A stretch of 37,645 nt of DNA from Paulinella micropora (GCA_009731375.1 BJOX01000156.1:778904-816548); one strand, 5' to 3'. Positions 11,084-22,546 are shown, counted from the stretch's first letter. Numbers and translations: made by a program. Notes: generated by a model not told the origin, from the sequence alone.

Positions 11084-11226
11084 TCTATCTGTCTGTCTAT
11101 CTATCTATCTATCTATCTATTTATCTATTTATCTATCTATATATCTATATATCTGTCTATCTATCTATCTATCTGTCTGTCTATCTATCTATCTGTCTAT
11201 CTATCTATCTATCTATCTATCTATCC

Positions 11227-11260
<34 letters not shown>

Positions 11261-11322
11261 ATCTATCTATCTATATCTATCTATATATATCTATATCTAT
11301 CTATTAATCTATCTATCTATTA

Positions 11323-11353
<31 letters not shown>

Positions 11354-11358
11354 CATCC

Positions 11359-11389
<31 letters not shown>

Positions 11390-11450
11390 CATCTATCTAC
11401 CCACCTACCTACCTACCTTCCTATCTATCTAAGGATAGATAGATAGATAA

Positions 11451-11503
<53 letters not shown>

Positions 11504-11560
11504 AATCAACCAATCAATCAATTTATCTATCTATCTGTCTATCTATCTTTCTATCTATCC
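11084..11560. repeat. (CTAT)n followed by inverted (GATA)n
   Basis: CTAT repeats with TATA variants switch at about 11431 to GATA repeats (11435-11502), giving a potential cruciform, then CAATCAAT and CTAT again. Confidence 0.95.
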
Positions 11561-12012
11561 CGGGGGGGATGCAGAGGGCCAGCTGCGCAGTGCTCCGGCC
11601 TAAAACCAAACCCCCTATAATGACGATTTTGTGTCCGCCGTTAATCGCGCGCAGCGCAAGGGCTAAACAGGCAACCAACTCCTGACCATGGCTGATGAAG
11701 TCGGGGAGTGATGCAAAGGGTTGATGAAGTCGGGTTGTAGAAGGTAACTCACAACGAGCGTGAACTCCTGAAACCTCGACTTGTTCATGGCATCTTCTCC
11801 TTATGGCACACGCTCCTGGGGAGTGTTCTAGTGTTGTCCCGTATAGTTCAAAAGGGCTCGGCTACCTTTCGGCTTGAACTGGGCACAGACACCAACCACA
11901 GCGAGACAGTGGTTGGTGTGCAGCTTGGCCGGTGCTGAAAGTTCTTGTCCGGGGGTAGTATAGGAGGCCATGGCTTTTCAAGCTAAGCGACGCCCATTTT
12001 GATTAAACATTA
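11561..12012 (+). mobile_element. Retroelement family C, 3' end with (CTAT)n tail
   Basis: A ~450 bp unique block ends ACGCCCATTTTGATTAAACATTAAACA and passes directly into TATCTATC repeats. CTAT also precedes it. No long frame is open. It contains a small inverted pair, ACCAACCACAGCGAGACAGTGGTTGGT (11892-11918). By structure it is a LINE 3' UTR. It is single-copy here, so the call rests on the tail and flanks. Confidence 0.55.
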
Positions 12013-12080
12013 AACATATCTATCTATCTATCTATCTATCTTTCAGTCTATCTTTCAGTCTATCTATCTATCTATCTATA

Positions 12081-12115
<35 letters not shown>

Positions 12116-12159
12116 GTATCTATCTATTTATCTATTTATCTATCTATCTATTTATCTAT

Positions 12160-12215
<56 letters not shown>

Positions 12216-12259
12216 ACCTACCTACCTACCTACCTACCTACCTACGCCTGGTATGCAGG

Positions 12260-12311
<52 letters not shown>

Positions 12312-12395
12312 TCTTTTTCCTTTTTCCTTTTCTTTTTTTTTTTTTTTTTTTTTTTCTTTTTTTTCTTTTTTCTTCTTTTTCTTTTNNNNNNNNNN

Positions 12396-12437
<42 letters not shown>

Positions 12438-12461
12438 ATTTCTGCAGGCTCGAAGCTTTCA

Positions 12462-12500
<39 letters not shown>

Positions 12501-12510
12501 ATTTCCGCAG
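12013..12510 (+). repeat. (CTAT)n, (CT)n and T-rich intron with a duplicated acceptor
   Basis: CTAT/CTAC arrays run to 12245, then CT repeats, a T-rich tract and a 10-base gap (12386-12395), then more CT. An extra copy of the acceptor with the first ~20 nt of the exon at 12511 (CTATCATTTCTGCAGGCTCG) lies at 12433-12468 and is cut off by CT repeats. Confidence 0.9.
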
Positions 12511-12618
12511 GCTCGAAGCTTCCACATCTTCGCTCAGTTATCGGCGGAGAGCCTCCGCGCGCGCTGCTTCCTGCCCTGCCGCAAAGGAGAGGGCGCCTCC
12601 ACCTGCACACAACACGAG
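12511..12618 (+). CDS. Gene 1, exon 4
   Basis: A strong acceptor (CT-rich tract, CTATCATTTCCGCAG) and the donor CACGAG|GTACAT enclose 108 nt. They read in phase 0 as ARSFHIFAQLSAESLRARCF then LPCRKGEGASTCTQHE. GC content is far above the flanking arrays. It ends in phase 0. The function is unrecognised. Phase fits exon 3 upstream and the exon 5 forms downstream. Confidence 0.75.
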
Positions 12619-12633
12619 GTACATATCTGTATG

Positions 12634-12670
<37 letters not shown>

Positions 12671-12834
12671 TTATATCTATCTATCTATCTGTCTATCTAT
12701 CCATCCATCCATCCATCTATCTATCTATCTATTTGTATTACATATAATCATCTGTGTCTGTTTATGTATATATAATATATAGAAACATATAGGTGAATAG
12801 ACAGTGTTGTATATAATAATATATACAAACATAC
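12619..12834. repeat. (CTAT)n and TA-rich intron sequence
   Basis: CTAT repeats are followed by TA-rich bases. A first reverse copy of the exon-5 3' edge (AGGTGAATAGACAGTG) lies at 12791-12806. Confidence 0.85.
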
Positions 12835-12875
12835 AGGTGAATAGACAGTGTTATGCGATCGAAGCCTGGTGTGGT
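12835..12875 (-). CDS. Inverted copy of gene 1 exon 5, long form (41 nt)
   Basis: On the minus strand an acceptor GTTTGAAG and a donor CACCT|GTATGT enclose 41 nt reading TTPGFDRITLSIHL plus two bases. The plus-strand block at 15466-15485 is the same exon without 21 internal nt, so the phase is kept. This copy faces the wrong way for gene 1, so it is either an inverted duplicate or the result of mis-scaffolding. It could also belong to an antisense transcript. Confidence 0.45.
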
Positions 12876-12978
12876 CTTCAAACAACTAGGTGGCTATCTA
12901 TCTATCTATCTATAACAATTCTATCTATCTATCTATCTATCTATCGAAGCCTGGTGTGGTCTGCAAACGACTAGGTGG

Positions 12979-13023
<45 letters not shown>

Positions 13024-13024
13024 C

Positions 13025-13059
<35 letters not shown>

Positions 13060-13092
13060 GAAGCCTGGTGTGGTCTGCAAACAATAAGGTGG

Positions 13093-13153
<61 letters not shown>

Positions 13154-13191
13154 GAAGCCTGGTGTGGTCTGCAAACAACTAGGTCGCTATC

Positions 13192-13222
<31 letters not shown>

Positions 13223-13276
13223 CTATTTATCTATCTATCTATCGAAGCCTGGTATGGTCTGCAAACAAGAAGGTGG

Positions 13277-13328
<52 letters not shown>

Positions 13329-13366
13329 ATATCGAAGCCTGGTGTGGTCTGCAAACAAGAAGGTGG

Positions 13367-13400
<34 letters not shown>

Positions 13401-13508
13401 GTCTATCTATCTGTCTGTCTATCTATCTGTCTATCTATCTATCTATCTATCTACCTATCTATCTATCTATCTATCGAAGCCTGGTGAGGTCTGCAAACAA
13501 GAAGGTGG

Positions 13509-13560
<52 letters not shown>

Positions 13561-13563
13561 ATG

Positions 13564-13613
<50 letters not shown>

Positions 13614-13800
13614 GAAGCCTGGTGTGGTCTGCAAACAACTAGGTGGCTATCTATCTCTCTATCTCTCTATCTCTCTATCTCTCTATCTCTCTATCTATCT
13701 CTCTATCTATCTATCTATATATCTATCTATCTATTTATCTATTGAAGCCTGGTGTGATCTGCAAACAAGAAGGTGGCTATCTCTCTATGTATCTATCAAT
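12876..13800 (-). repeat. Tandem exon-5 acceptor edges in (GATA)n (minus strand)
   Basis: Including the copy ending at 12875, nine units start at about 12861, 12946, 13060, 13153, 13244, 13334, 13476, 13614 and 13744 (plus coordinates). Each contains GAAGCCTGGTGTGGTCTGCA then AACAA(CT/GA)AGGTGGCTAT. On the minus strand this is a good acceptor (CACCTTCTTGTTTGCAG) plus the first 16 nt of the exon. Tetranucleotide spacers of 40-100 bp separate the units. Variants such as CAAGAAGG versus CAACTAGG mark sub-families. Confidence 0.85.
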
Positions 13801-13802
13801 CA

Positions 13803-13829
13803 TTAGATAGATAGATAGAAATAGATGGT

Positions 13830-13895
<66 letters not shown>

Positions 13896-13903
13896 GATAC
13901 ATG
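13803..13903. repeat. (GATA)n, tail of minus-strand element A copy 4
   Basis: The array switches from CTAT to GATA exactly where a minus-strand family A copy begins. The tail therefore keeps the element's orientation. Confidence 0.9.
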
Positions 13904-14185
13904 AAATATCGACTAATGTCAGAAAAAAGGAGCTTCTGATTTCGTCAACCAGGAAGTCTGTGGGTAAAGTATTAACCCGATGCCCAGCTAAGCCGTGATG
14001 TTTGCACGGAAGGGACTGATACAGGCAATACCAAAGCTCCCTAGTACCAGGCGGGGCCAGGGCTCGTTCCATAAAGCGCCCCTTGCAGAACGAGCTCCCA
14101 CCTCCATTACAGAGGGCCCAGTAAGCAGATGGAGTTTCGAGACTGTTCGACAGTCTAGTATAAACCGACAGAGCACTGTGGGTTT

Positions 14186-14187
<2 letters not shown>
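13904..14187 (-). mobile_element. Retroelement family A, copy 4 (reverse)
   Basis: The reverse complement of positions ~1095-1374, 5'-truncated at AAAACCCACAGTGC, with GATA arrays (CTAT on its own strand) on both sides. Confidence 0.85.
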
Positions 14188-14240
<53 letters not shown>

Positions 14241-14357
14241 GTAGATAGATAGGTAAATAGGTAGATAGGTAGATAGACAGATAGACAGACAGATAGATAG
14301 ATGATAGATAGATAGATAGCTTAGGTAGGTAGGTGGGTAGGTAGGTAGATAGGTAGG

Positions 14358-14450
<93 letters not shown>

Positions 14451-14452
14451 GT
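14188..14452. repeat. (GATA)n and (GGTA)n array
   Basis: GATA with GGTA and GACA variants. It lies at the 5' side of copy 4, consistent with insertion into a pre-existing array. Confidence 0.9.
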
Positions 14453-14785
14453 TTAGTCTAGGAGCGTCGCATAGCCAAATGACCATAAGCGTCCTACCTG
14501 AAGGCATCCTCGGCTCAGGCCTGCCTTCGCCTTCCTGGCTCCCTCATAACCAATGGCTAGCGGAGGGATCCACTCACCAAGCACGAAGTGCAGGGTGAGT
14601 ACCTTCTACGGGCGAGCTCAAAGGAAAAAGCACACAACGCCGCAGCTACCCGTGGTGCAGACTTGCAAGGTAGCCGACGGGCATGTGGTGCAGTTTGCTC
14701 TGAGAGGGTTGGTCTTCATCGCCAACGTCCCGCCCCCCTCGACCAATTTTTCTTACATCGAAGGAAGTGACGCCGACAGGATAGA
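14453..14785. other. Unique segment of unknown nature
   Basis: About 330 bp of normal-complexity, GC-balanced DNA lies between GATA arrays. Two overlapping plus frames are open (14553-14843 and 14588-14770). There is a donor-like GGTGAGTACC at 14594 and a minus-strand donor-like GTACTCACC at about the same place. It could be a host exon or part of another retroelement. I cannot choose. Confidence 0.4.
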
Positions 14786-14802
14786 TAGACAGATAGACAG
14801 AC

Positions 14803-15085
14803 AGATGAGATATCGACTAATGTCAGAAAAAAGGAGCTTCTGATTTCGTCAACCAAGGAAGTCTGTGGGTAAAGTATTAACCCGATGCCCAGCTAAGCCG
14901 TGATGTTTGCACGGAAGGGACTGATACAGGCGATACCAAAGCTCCCTAGTACCAGGCGGGGCCAGGGCTCGTTCCATAAGCGCCCCTTGCAGAACGAGCT
15001 CCCACCTCCATTACAGAGGACCCAGTAAGCAGATGGAGTTTCGAGACTGTTCGACAGTCTAGTATAAACCGACAGAGCACTGTGG
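14803..15085 (-). mobile_element. Retroelement family A, copy 5 (reverse)
   Basis: The reverse complement of the family A 3' end, truncated at CCACAGTGCTCTG. Its tail on the plus strand is GATA/GACA to the left (14780-14802), and GATA also lies to the right. Confidence 0.85.
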
Positions 15086-15136
<51 letters not shown>

Positions 15137-15161
15137 CAGATAGACAGACAGACAGATAGAT

Positions 15162-15221
<60 letters not shown>

Positions 15222-15311
15222 TGATTGATTGATTATTGATTGATTGATTGATTGATAGATGGATAGATGGATAGATAGGTAGGTAGGTAGGTAGGTAGAG
15301 GCAGGCAGGCA

Positions 15312-15346
<35 letters not shown>

Positions 15347-15372
15347 TAAAGAGATAGATAGATAGATAGATG

Positions 15373-15440
<68 letters not shown>

Positions 15441-15445
15441 CAGAA
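15086..15445. repeat. (GATA)n, (GATT)n and (TA)n intron array
   Basis: GATA, GACA and TTGA repeats, GGTA and GGCA units and a TA run (15313-15343). This array precedes the plus-strand exon-5 acceptor, just as GATA precedes the acceptor in the inverted copies. Confidence 0.9.
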
Positions 15446-15465
15446 AGCTAGCTTTTTGTTTGCAG

Positions 15466-15485
15466 GCCACACTGTCTATTCACCT
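15466..15485 (+). CDS. Gene 1, exon 5 (short 20 nt form)
   Basis: The acceptor GCTTTTTGTTTGCAG and the donor CACCT|GTATCT enclose a 20 nt microexon reading ATLSIHL in phase 0, with two bases left. Those two bases complete the first codon of the exon at 16637 (L or similar, then GLCGSTDLGK). It lacks 21 nt relative to the inverted copy at 12835-12875, an in-frame loss of seven codons. A nearby alternative is a 5 nt exon at 15756 (TTGCAG|CGCTG|GTAAAT), which also keeps phase. Confidence 0.45.
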
Positions 15486-15486
15486 G

Positions 15487-15517
<31 letters not shown>

Positions 15518-15570
15518 TTATCTATCTATCTATCTACTGCCTGCCTGCCTCTACCTACCTATCTACCTAC

Positions 15571-15624
<54 letters not shown>

Positions 15625-15633
15625 GTCTATCTG

Positions 15634-15666
<33 letters not shown>

Positions 15667-15768
15667 TTATCTGTCTATCTGTCTATCTGTCTGTCTTTCT
15701 ATATATTTATATAAATAATTTGATTGCTATGTCCTTGGCATTGCAGCGCTGGTAAATCAACATATCTA

Positions 15769-15834
<66 letters not shown>

Positions 15835-16503
15835 CCTACCTACCTATCTATCTATCTATCTATCTACCTACCTACCTACCTACCTACCTATCTACCNNNN
15901 NNNNNNNNNNNNNNNNNNNNNNNNNNNNNNNNNNNNNNNNNNNNNNNNNNNNNNNNNNNNNNNNNNNNNNNNNNNNNNNNNNNNNNNNNNNNNNNNNNNN
16001 NNNNNNNNNNNNNNNNNNNNNNNNNNNNNNNNNNNNNNNNNNNNNNNNNNNNNNNNNNNNNNNNNNNNNNNNNNNNNNNNNNNNNNNNNNNNNNNNNNNN
16101 NNNNNNNNNNNNNNNNNNNNNNNNNNNNNNNNNNNNNNNNNNNNNNNNNNNNNNNNNNNNNNNNNNNNNNNNNNNNNNNNNNNNNNNNNNNNNNNNNNNN
16201 NNNNNNNNNNNNNNNNNNNNNNNNNNNNNNNNNNNNNNNNNNNNNNNNNNNNNNNNNNNNNNNNNNNNNNNNNNNNNNNNNNNNNNNNNNNNNNNNNNNN
16301 NNNNNNNNNNNNNNNNNNNNNNNNNNNNNNNNNNNNNNNNNNNNNNNNNNNNNNNNNNNNNNNNNNNNNNNNNNNNNNNNNNNNNNNNNNNNNNNNNNNN
16401 NNNNNNNNNNNNNNNNNNNNNNNNNNNNNNNNNNNNNNNNNNNNNNNNNNNNNNNNNNNNNNNNNNNNNNNNNNNNNNNNNNNNNNNNNNNNNNNNNNNN
16501 NNN
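15486..16503. repeat. (CTAT)n and (CTAC)n, then a 607-base gap
   Basis: CTAT and CTAC arrays fill 15486-15896 apart from a short unique piece at 15715-15762. The gap 15897-16503 may hide exon sequence. Confidence 0.95.
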
Positions 16504-16585
16504 CACACATACACCACCCCGATCCCCTCACCTCTCTCTCTCTCTCTCTCACCTATTAGTGGTCTGTGTGGCTATACCGACCTGG

Positions 16586-16630
<45 letters not shown>

Positions 16631-16636
16631 TATTAG
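16504..16636 (+). repeat. (CT)n intron end with duplicated acceptor of exon 6
   Basis: An extra acceptor with the first ~30 nt of exon 6 (CACCTATTAGTGGTCTGTGT then GGCTATACCGACCTGGGCAA) lies at 16551-16589 and is then replaced by CT repeats before the true acceptor at 16636. Confidence 0.9.
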
Positions 16637-16729
16637 TGGTCTGTGTGGCTCTACCGACCTGGGCAAGGCCAAGACACAGCGATTGCTTGATCTCTTCTTT
16701 GCCCGCATCGGACATGAGCCGGCCTTACA
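16637..16729 (+). CDS. Gene 1, exon 6
   Basis: The acceptor is CACCTATTAG and the donor is TTACA|GTATCC. After one completing base the frame reads GLCGSTDLGKAKTQRLLDLF then FARIGHEPAL, ending with CA. The next exon supplies G to give Gln. The sequence is amphipathic and protein-like. No family is recognised. The GTATCC donor is unusual in sequence, but its duplicates downstream keep it unchanged. Confidence 0.75.
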
Positions 16730-17345
<616 letters not shown>

Positions 17346-17354
17346 TACAGTATC

Positions 17355-17402
<48 letters not shown>

Positions 17403-17560
17403 ATATATATATATATATCCATCCATCCATCCATCCATCCATCCATCTATCTTCTATCTATCTATATATCTATCTATCTATCTATCATCTATCATGTTTG
17501 TATCCATCTATCTATCCATTCATCTGTCCATCTATCCATCTACCTACCTACCTAGCTATC
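17346..17560. repeat. (CTAT)n, (TA)n and (CCAT)n array
   Basis: Tetranucleotide and TA repeats only. Confidence 0.95.
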
Positions 17561-18175
17561 TAGCTTGCTTGAGGGACTACCTACCTACCTACCTATCTAG
17601 CTTGCTTGAGGGACTACCTACCTACCTATCTATCTAGGTTGCTTGAGGTACCTACCTACCTATCTATCTAGGTTGCTTGAGGGACTACCTACCTACCTAT
17701 CTGTCTAGGTTGCTTGAGGGACTACCTACCTACCTACCTATCTAGCTTGCTTGAGGGACTACCTACCTACCTATCTATCTAGGTTGCTTGAGGGACTACC
17801 TACCTACCTATCTATCTAGGTTGCTTGAGGGACTACCTACCTACCTATCTGTCTAGGTTGCTTGAGGGACTACCTACCTACCTATCTGTCTAGGTTGCTT
17901 GAGGGACTACCTACCTACCCATCTATCTAGGTTGCTTGAGGGACTACCTACCTACCTATCTGTCTAGGTTGAGGGACTACCTACCTAGCTATCTGTCTAG
18001 GTTGCTTGAGGGACTACCTATCTAGCTATCTGTCTAGGTTGCTTGAGGGACTCCTACCTACCTATCTGTCTAGGTTGCTTGAGGGACTACCTGTCTAGGT
18101 TGCTTGAGGGACTACCTACCTACCTATCTATCTATCTATCTATCTATCTACCTACCTACCTACCTACCTATCTAC

Positions 18176-18219
<44 letters not shown>

Positions 18220-18252
18220 ATATATATATATCCTACCTACCTATCTGTCTAG
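17561..18252 (+). repeat. About 16 extra copies of acceptor plus exon-7 edge
   Basis: The 37-40 bp unit CTATCTGTCTAG|GTTGCTTGAGGGA followed by (CTAC)n is repeated from 17561 to 18120 and precedes the true exon at 18253. Each unit carries the acceptor and the first 13 nt of exon 7. Variants include GCTTGCTTGAG in the first copies and one unit missing GCTT at about 17967. Confidence 0.9.
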
Positions 18253-18304
18253 GTTGCTTGAGGGAGACCTCCCTGTGGTTCCGGAGATGATCCCAGTGCT
18301 GAAG
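18253..18304 (+). CDS. Gene 1, exon 7
   Basis: The acceptor is CTATCTGTCTAG and the donor is CTGAAG|GTGCCT. The first G completes the Gln codon from exon 6, then the frame reads LLEGDLPVVPEMIPVLK and ends in phase 0. Its first 13 nt are the part amplified upstream. Confidence 0.75.
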
Positions 18305-18309
18305 GTGCC

Positions 18310-18407
<98 letters not shown>

Positions 18408-18410
18408 GAT

Positions 18411-18454
<44 letters not shown>

Positions 18455-18480
18455 CAGATAGACAGATAGATGGATAGATG

Positions 18481-18561
<81 letters not shown>

Positions 18562-18765
18562 GATTAGATAGATAGATTCTATCTATCTACCTACCTACCT
18601 ACCTATCTACCTATCTATCTATCTATCTATCTATCTTATCTATCTATCTTATCTTCTCTATCTTATCTTATCTATCTTATTTATCTATCTTATCTATCTT
18701 ATCTTATTTTTATCTTATTTTTATCTTATTTTTATCTTATTTTTATCTTATCTTAATCTTATCTT

Positions 18766-18796
<31 letters not shown>

Positions 18797-18817
18797 TCTT
18801 ATCTATCTTATCTATCT

Positions 18818-18849
<32 letters not shown>

Positions 18850-18975
18850 CCTACCTACCTACCTATCTATCCCTCTATCTTATCTATCTTATCTATCTTA
18901 TCTATCTTATCTATCTTATCTATCTATCTATCTTCTCTATCTTCTCTATCTTCTCTATCTTCTCTATCTATGTAC

Positions 18976-19008
<33 letters not shown>

Positions 19009-19033
19009 GTATCTATCGTATCGTCTCGTACAA

Positions 19034-19064
<31 letters not shown>

Positions 19065-19521
19065 CTATCTATCCTATCTATCTATCTATCTATCTATCCA
19101 TCTATCCATCTATCAATCCATCTATCTATCTATCTATCTATATATCTATCCATCTATCCTATCTATCCTATCTGTCCTATCTGTCCTATCTGTCCTATCT
19201 ATCCTATCTATCCTATCTATCCTATCTATCCTATCTATATATATCTTATCTACCTTATCTATCTTATCTATCTATCTATCTATCTATCTATCAATCCTAT
19301 CAATCCTATCTATCATATCTATCCTATCTATCCTATCTATCCTATCTATCTATCTATCTATCTATCTATCCTATCTATCCCATCTGTCCTATCTATCCTA
19401 TCTATCCTATCTATCCTATCTATCCTATCTATCTTATCTATCTTATCTATCTTATCTATCTATCTATCTATCTATCTATCCTATCTATCCTATCTATCCT
19501 ATCTATCTATCCTATATGTAG
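18305..19521. repeat. (CTAT)n, (GATA)n and (CTATCTTAT)n intron arrays
   Basis: CTAT, then GATA (18354-18577, an inverted pair with the flanking CTAT), then TATCT/TTATC pentamer variants and CTATC-CTATC repeats up to the acceptor at 19521. Confidence 0.95.
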
Positions 19522-19569
19522 GCGTTGGTAGAGGCTTTTGCCAATGCTATCCAGAACAAACTCATGCAG
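19522..19569 (+). CDS. Gene 1, exon 8
   Basis: The acceptor is CCTATATGTAG and the donor is ATGCAG|GTATTT. The 48 nt read [16 protein letters not shown] in phase 0 at both ends, continuing exon 7 and leading to the exon at 20164. It looks like an amphipathic helix. Confidence 0.75.
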
Positions 19570-19593
19570 GTATTTATCTAACTATCTACCTAC

Positions 19594-19646
<53 letters not shown>

Positions 19647-19673
19647 GATCAATCGATCTATCCATCTATCTAT

Positions 19674-19711
<38 letters not shown>

Positions 19712-19916
19712 GTCTTTCTATCTATCTGTCTCTCTATCTATTTATCTATCTATCTATCTATCTATCTATCTGTCTATTTTTTTATCTATCTTTCGATCTA
19801 TGTTCCATCGTTCTATCTATCTATCTATCTATCGATCTATCGATCTATCTATCTATCTATCGATCTATCGATCTATCGATCGATCTATCTATCGATCGAT
19901 CTACCTATCTATCTAC

Positions 19917-19966
<50 letters not shown>

Positions 19967-20053
19967 GTCTATCTATCTATCTACCTATCTACCTATATAC
20001 CTATATACCTATCTACCTATCTATCCATCTATCTATCTACCTATCTATCTATC

Positions 20054-20084
<31 letters not shown>

Positions 20085-20163
20085 CTATCTGTCTGTCTAT
20101 CTATCTATCTATCTATCTATCTAGATTCTATCTAGATTCTATCTATCTATCTATCTATTATAG
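19570..20163. repeat. (CTAT)n with CGAT and CTAC variants
   Basis: About 590 bp of tetranucleotide intron ending in the acceptor CTATCTATTATAG. Confidence 0.95.
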
Positions 20164-20337
20164 TTGCTCTACACATCGGCCGGCCCATGCATGGGGGGCG
20201 GACAAGGGGGGGTGGCAAAAGTAGTGGCAAGCTACCTTGTCAGGACAAAAATAATAGAAACGGCCAATATGACGCCGCCACATGAGGCTCTAGCGAGAAA
20301 AAACGCTGGACATATTGTTTGCTGCCGCCTGGGAGAG
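20164..20337 (+). CDS. Gene 1, exon 9
   Basis: The acceptor is ATCTATTATAG and the donor is GGAGAG|GTCTCT. It is 58 codons, phase 0 at both ends. It reads [20 protein letters not shown], then [20 protein letters not shown], then [18 protein letters not shown]. There is a Gly-rich turn followed by a helical stretch. It is not recognised. Confidence 0.7.
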
Positions 20338-20348
20338 GTCTCTATCTG

Positions 20349-20390
<42 letters not shown>

Positions 20391-20488
20391 GATATATATA
20401 TATATATGTGTGTGTATGTCTATCTATCTATCTATCTATCTAACTCTCTCTCTCTCTCTTTCTCTCTCTATCTCTCTCTCTCTTTCAT

Positions 20489-20579
<91 letters not shown>

Positions 20580-20597
20580 AACACACCATCTCCCTCC

Positions 20598-20640
<43 letters not shown>

Positions 20641-20684
20641 CCTCGCTCCCTCTCCCTCCCACCCTCCCTCCCTCTCTCGCTCAG
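20338..20684. repeat. (CT)n intron with short (TA)n and (CA)n
   Basis: A CT-rich intron of ~350 bp with CTAT and CA runs, ending in the acceptor CTCTCGCTCAG. Confidence 0.95.
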
Positions 20685-20757
20685 TGTTTGAAGGAGCTAA
20701 AGAGTTGGCGCGCCTTGTTCTTGCTCTCTCCACAGCAGATCTGCGCGCCAAGCCAAG
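20685..20757 (+). CDS. Gene 1, exon 10
   Basis: The acceptor is CTCGCTCAG and the donor is CCAAG|GTTATC. In the phase carried from exon 9 it reads CLKELKSWRALFLLSPQQIC then APSQ, leaving one base. A second open frame (FEGAKELARLVLALSTADLR) also looks protein-like and would join exon 12 directly if exon 11 were skipped, but it does not match the phase from exon 9. The first choice keeps all neighbours in phase. Confidence 0.65.
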
Positions 20758-20807
20758 GTTATCTACCTACCTACCTACCTACTTATCTATCTATCTACCT
20801 ACCCCAG

Positions 20808-20829
20808 CTGATACCCACATTGAGCCAAG
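20808..20829 (+). CDS. Gene 1, exon 11 (22 nt microexon)
   Basis: The acceptor is CTACCCCAG and the donor is GCCAAG|GTATCT. In phase it reads A-DTHIEP with two bases left, completed by exon 12 to Arg. Its end (AGCCAAG|GT) resembles the end of exon 10, so it may have arisen by the same edge duplication and then diverged. Confidence 0.5.
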
Positions 20830-20874
20830 GTATCTATCTATCTATCTATCTATCTATCTGCCACCTCACGTCAG

Positions 20875-21306
20875 ACTGCATAAATCCAGGATAAAGTGTC
20901 CACCTCCAGCCCGCTGCCCAATCACCTTCGGGTGGCTGGGTGGAATGGATGCCAATGTCTTCGGATATGCAGAGCTGATAGACCATACATATCTGTCTAC
21001 CTCCTTAGGGGAGCTGCAGGCTTACTGGTCTTTGTTTCGCAGAGACCCAACCTCCTTTGCCTTCCTACCACCCCCACCTCCCCATCTCCCTCTTTTGCCT
21101 CAGAAATCAGGCAAAAAGATTGCGTCTTCCTCCCTCCAGTCGCCCGTGTTAGTTGAACGCTCTCTCACTGCTCCCTCCGCTGATTCCTCTTCTGCTTTCC
21201 TTTCTTCCCCTTTACAACCTTCTTCCCCTTCTTCACCTTCTTCACCTTCTTCGCAGTCAGATGAGGAGGAGGAGGAGGAGGAGGAGGACCAAGAGAATGC
21301 TCATGG
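20875..21306 (+). CDS. Gene 1, exon 12 (Pro/Ser/Glu-rich)
   Basis: The acceptor is CCTCACGTCAG and the donor is CATGG|GTAACT, 432 nt with no stop in the inherited phase. It begins LHKSRIKCPPPARCPITFGW then LGGMDANVFGYAELIDHTYL. A poly-Pro patch follows, then Ser/Pro repeats (SSPSSPSS), then a run of about eight Glu. The PITFG.W.GG stretch faintly recalls PEP carboxylase, but what follows does not, so no function is assigned. The last two bases plus the first base of exon 13 make Gly. Confidence 0.75.
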
Positions 21307-21312
21307 GTAACT

Positions 21313-21373
<61 letters not shown>

Positions 21374-21408
21374 ATCTAACCGACTGGCTGCCCTGTAAGT
21401 GTTTATAA

Positions 21409-21451
<43 letters not shown>

Positions 21452-21540
21452 CCTACCTACCTACCTACCTACCTATCTATCTATCTATTTACATAGCTAT
21501 CTATCTATCTATCTATCTACAAAGCTATCTATCTATATAG

Positions 21541-21585
<45 letters not shown>

Positions 21586-21785
21586 CATCTATCCATCTAT
21601 CCATCCATCCATCTATCTATCTATCTATCTATCTGTCTCTGTCTATCTATCTATCTATCTATCTATCTATATATCTATCTGTCTATCTATCTATCTATCA
21701 ACTTTTCCATTCATCGAATCATATTCATCTACCTACTTATACATACCTATTTTTATAACTTCTATACATACATATGCACGTATAG
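21307..21785. repeat. (CTAT)n intron
   Basis: CTAT and CTAC arrays with a short unique piece at 21373-21408 (CGACTGGCTGCCCTGTAAGT, a donor-like end without a nearby acceptor), ending in CATATGCACGTATAG. Confidence 0.9.
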
Positions 21786-21833
21786 GTCTCGTCGCAGTGT
21801 CAAGCCTCCAGGCTGCGATTACTGCAAGGCTGT

Positions 21834-21893
<60 letters not shown>

Positions 21894-21943
21894 CACTACT
21901 ACTACTACCACTACCACTACTACTACTGCCACTACTACTACTG

Positions 21944-21999
<56 letters not shown>

Positions 22000-22000
22000 G

Positions 22001-22049
<49 letters not shown>

Positions 22050-22097
22050 AACAACAATCACTAGGAGCGGCAACAGCAGCAGCAGCAGCAGTAGTAA

Positions 22098-22139
<42 letters not shown>

Positions 22140-22248
22140 CAGTAGTAGTAGTAATAGTAGTAGTACCAAAAGTAGAAGTACTAAAAGTAGAAGCAAAATT
22201 GATAGTAACAAAATTAGCAGTAGCAGTAGTAGTAGTAGTAGTAGTAGC

Positions 22249-22309
<61 letters not shown>

Positions 22310-22371
22310 CCAAAAGTAGAAGTACTAAAAGTAGAAGTAGCAAAATTGATAGTAACAAAATTAGCAGTAGC

Positions 22372-22418
<47 letters not shown>

Positions 22419-22546
22419 CCCCACTTGCTCAGTTAAGTCTCTGCATATCAACACCAGCTCGGATTCCAGCTCAGCTTCTGTTTCCCAAGCCACCTCTCTG
22501 CGTTTTTGGGATAACAACCCTGTATCGAACTGGGTTGGTAGTAGTG

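Noticed and set aside
12861-13790. CRISPR-like array of 38 bp repeats and variable spacers
   Set aside because: The spacers are all CTAT repeats rather than unique sequences, and the context is eukaryotic. The units match an exon edge.
20875-21010. PEP carboxylase
   Set aside because: PITFG.WLGGMD recalls the PEPC FSSWMGGDRDGNP region, but the key GGDRDGNP is not present and the following sequence does not match.
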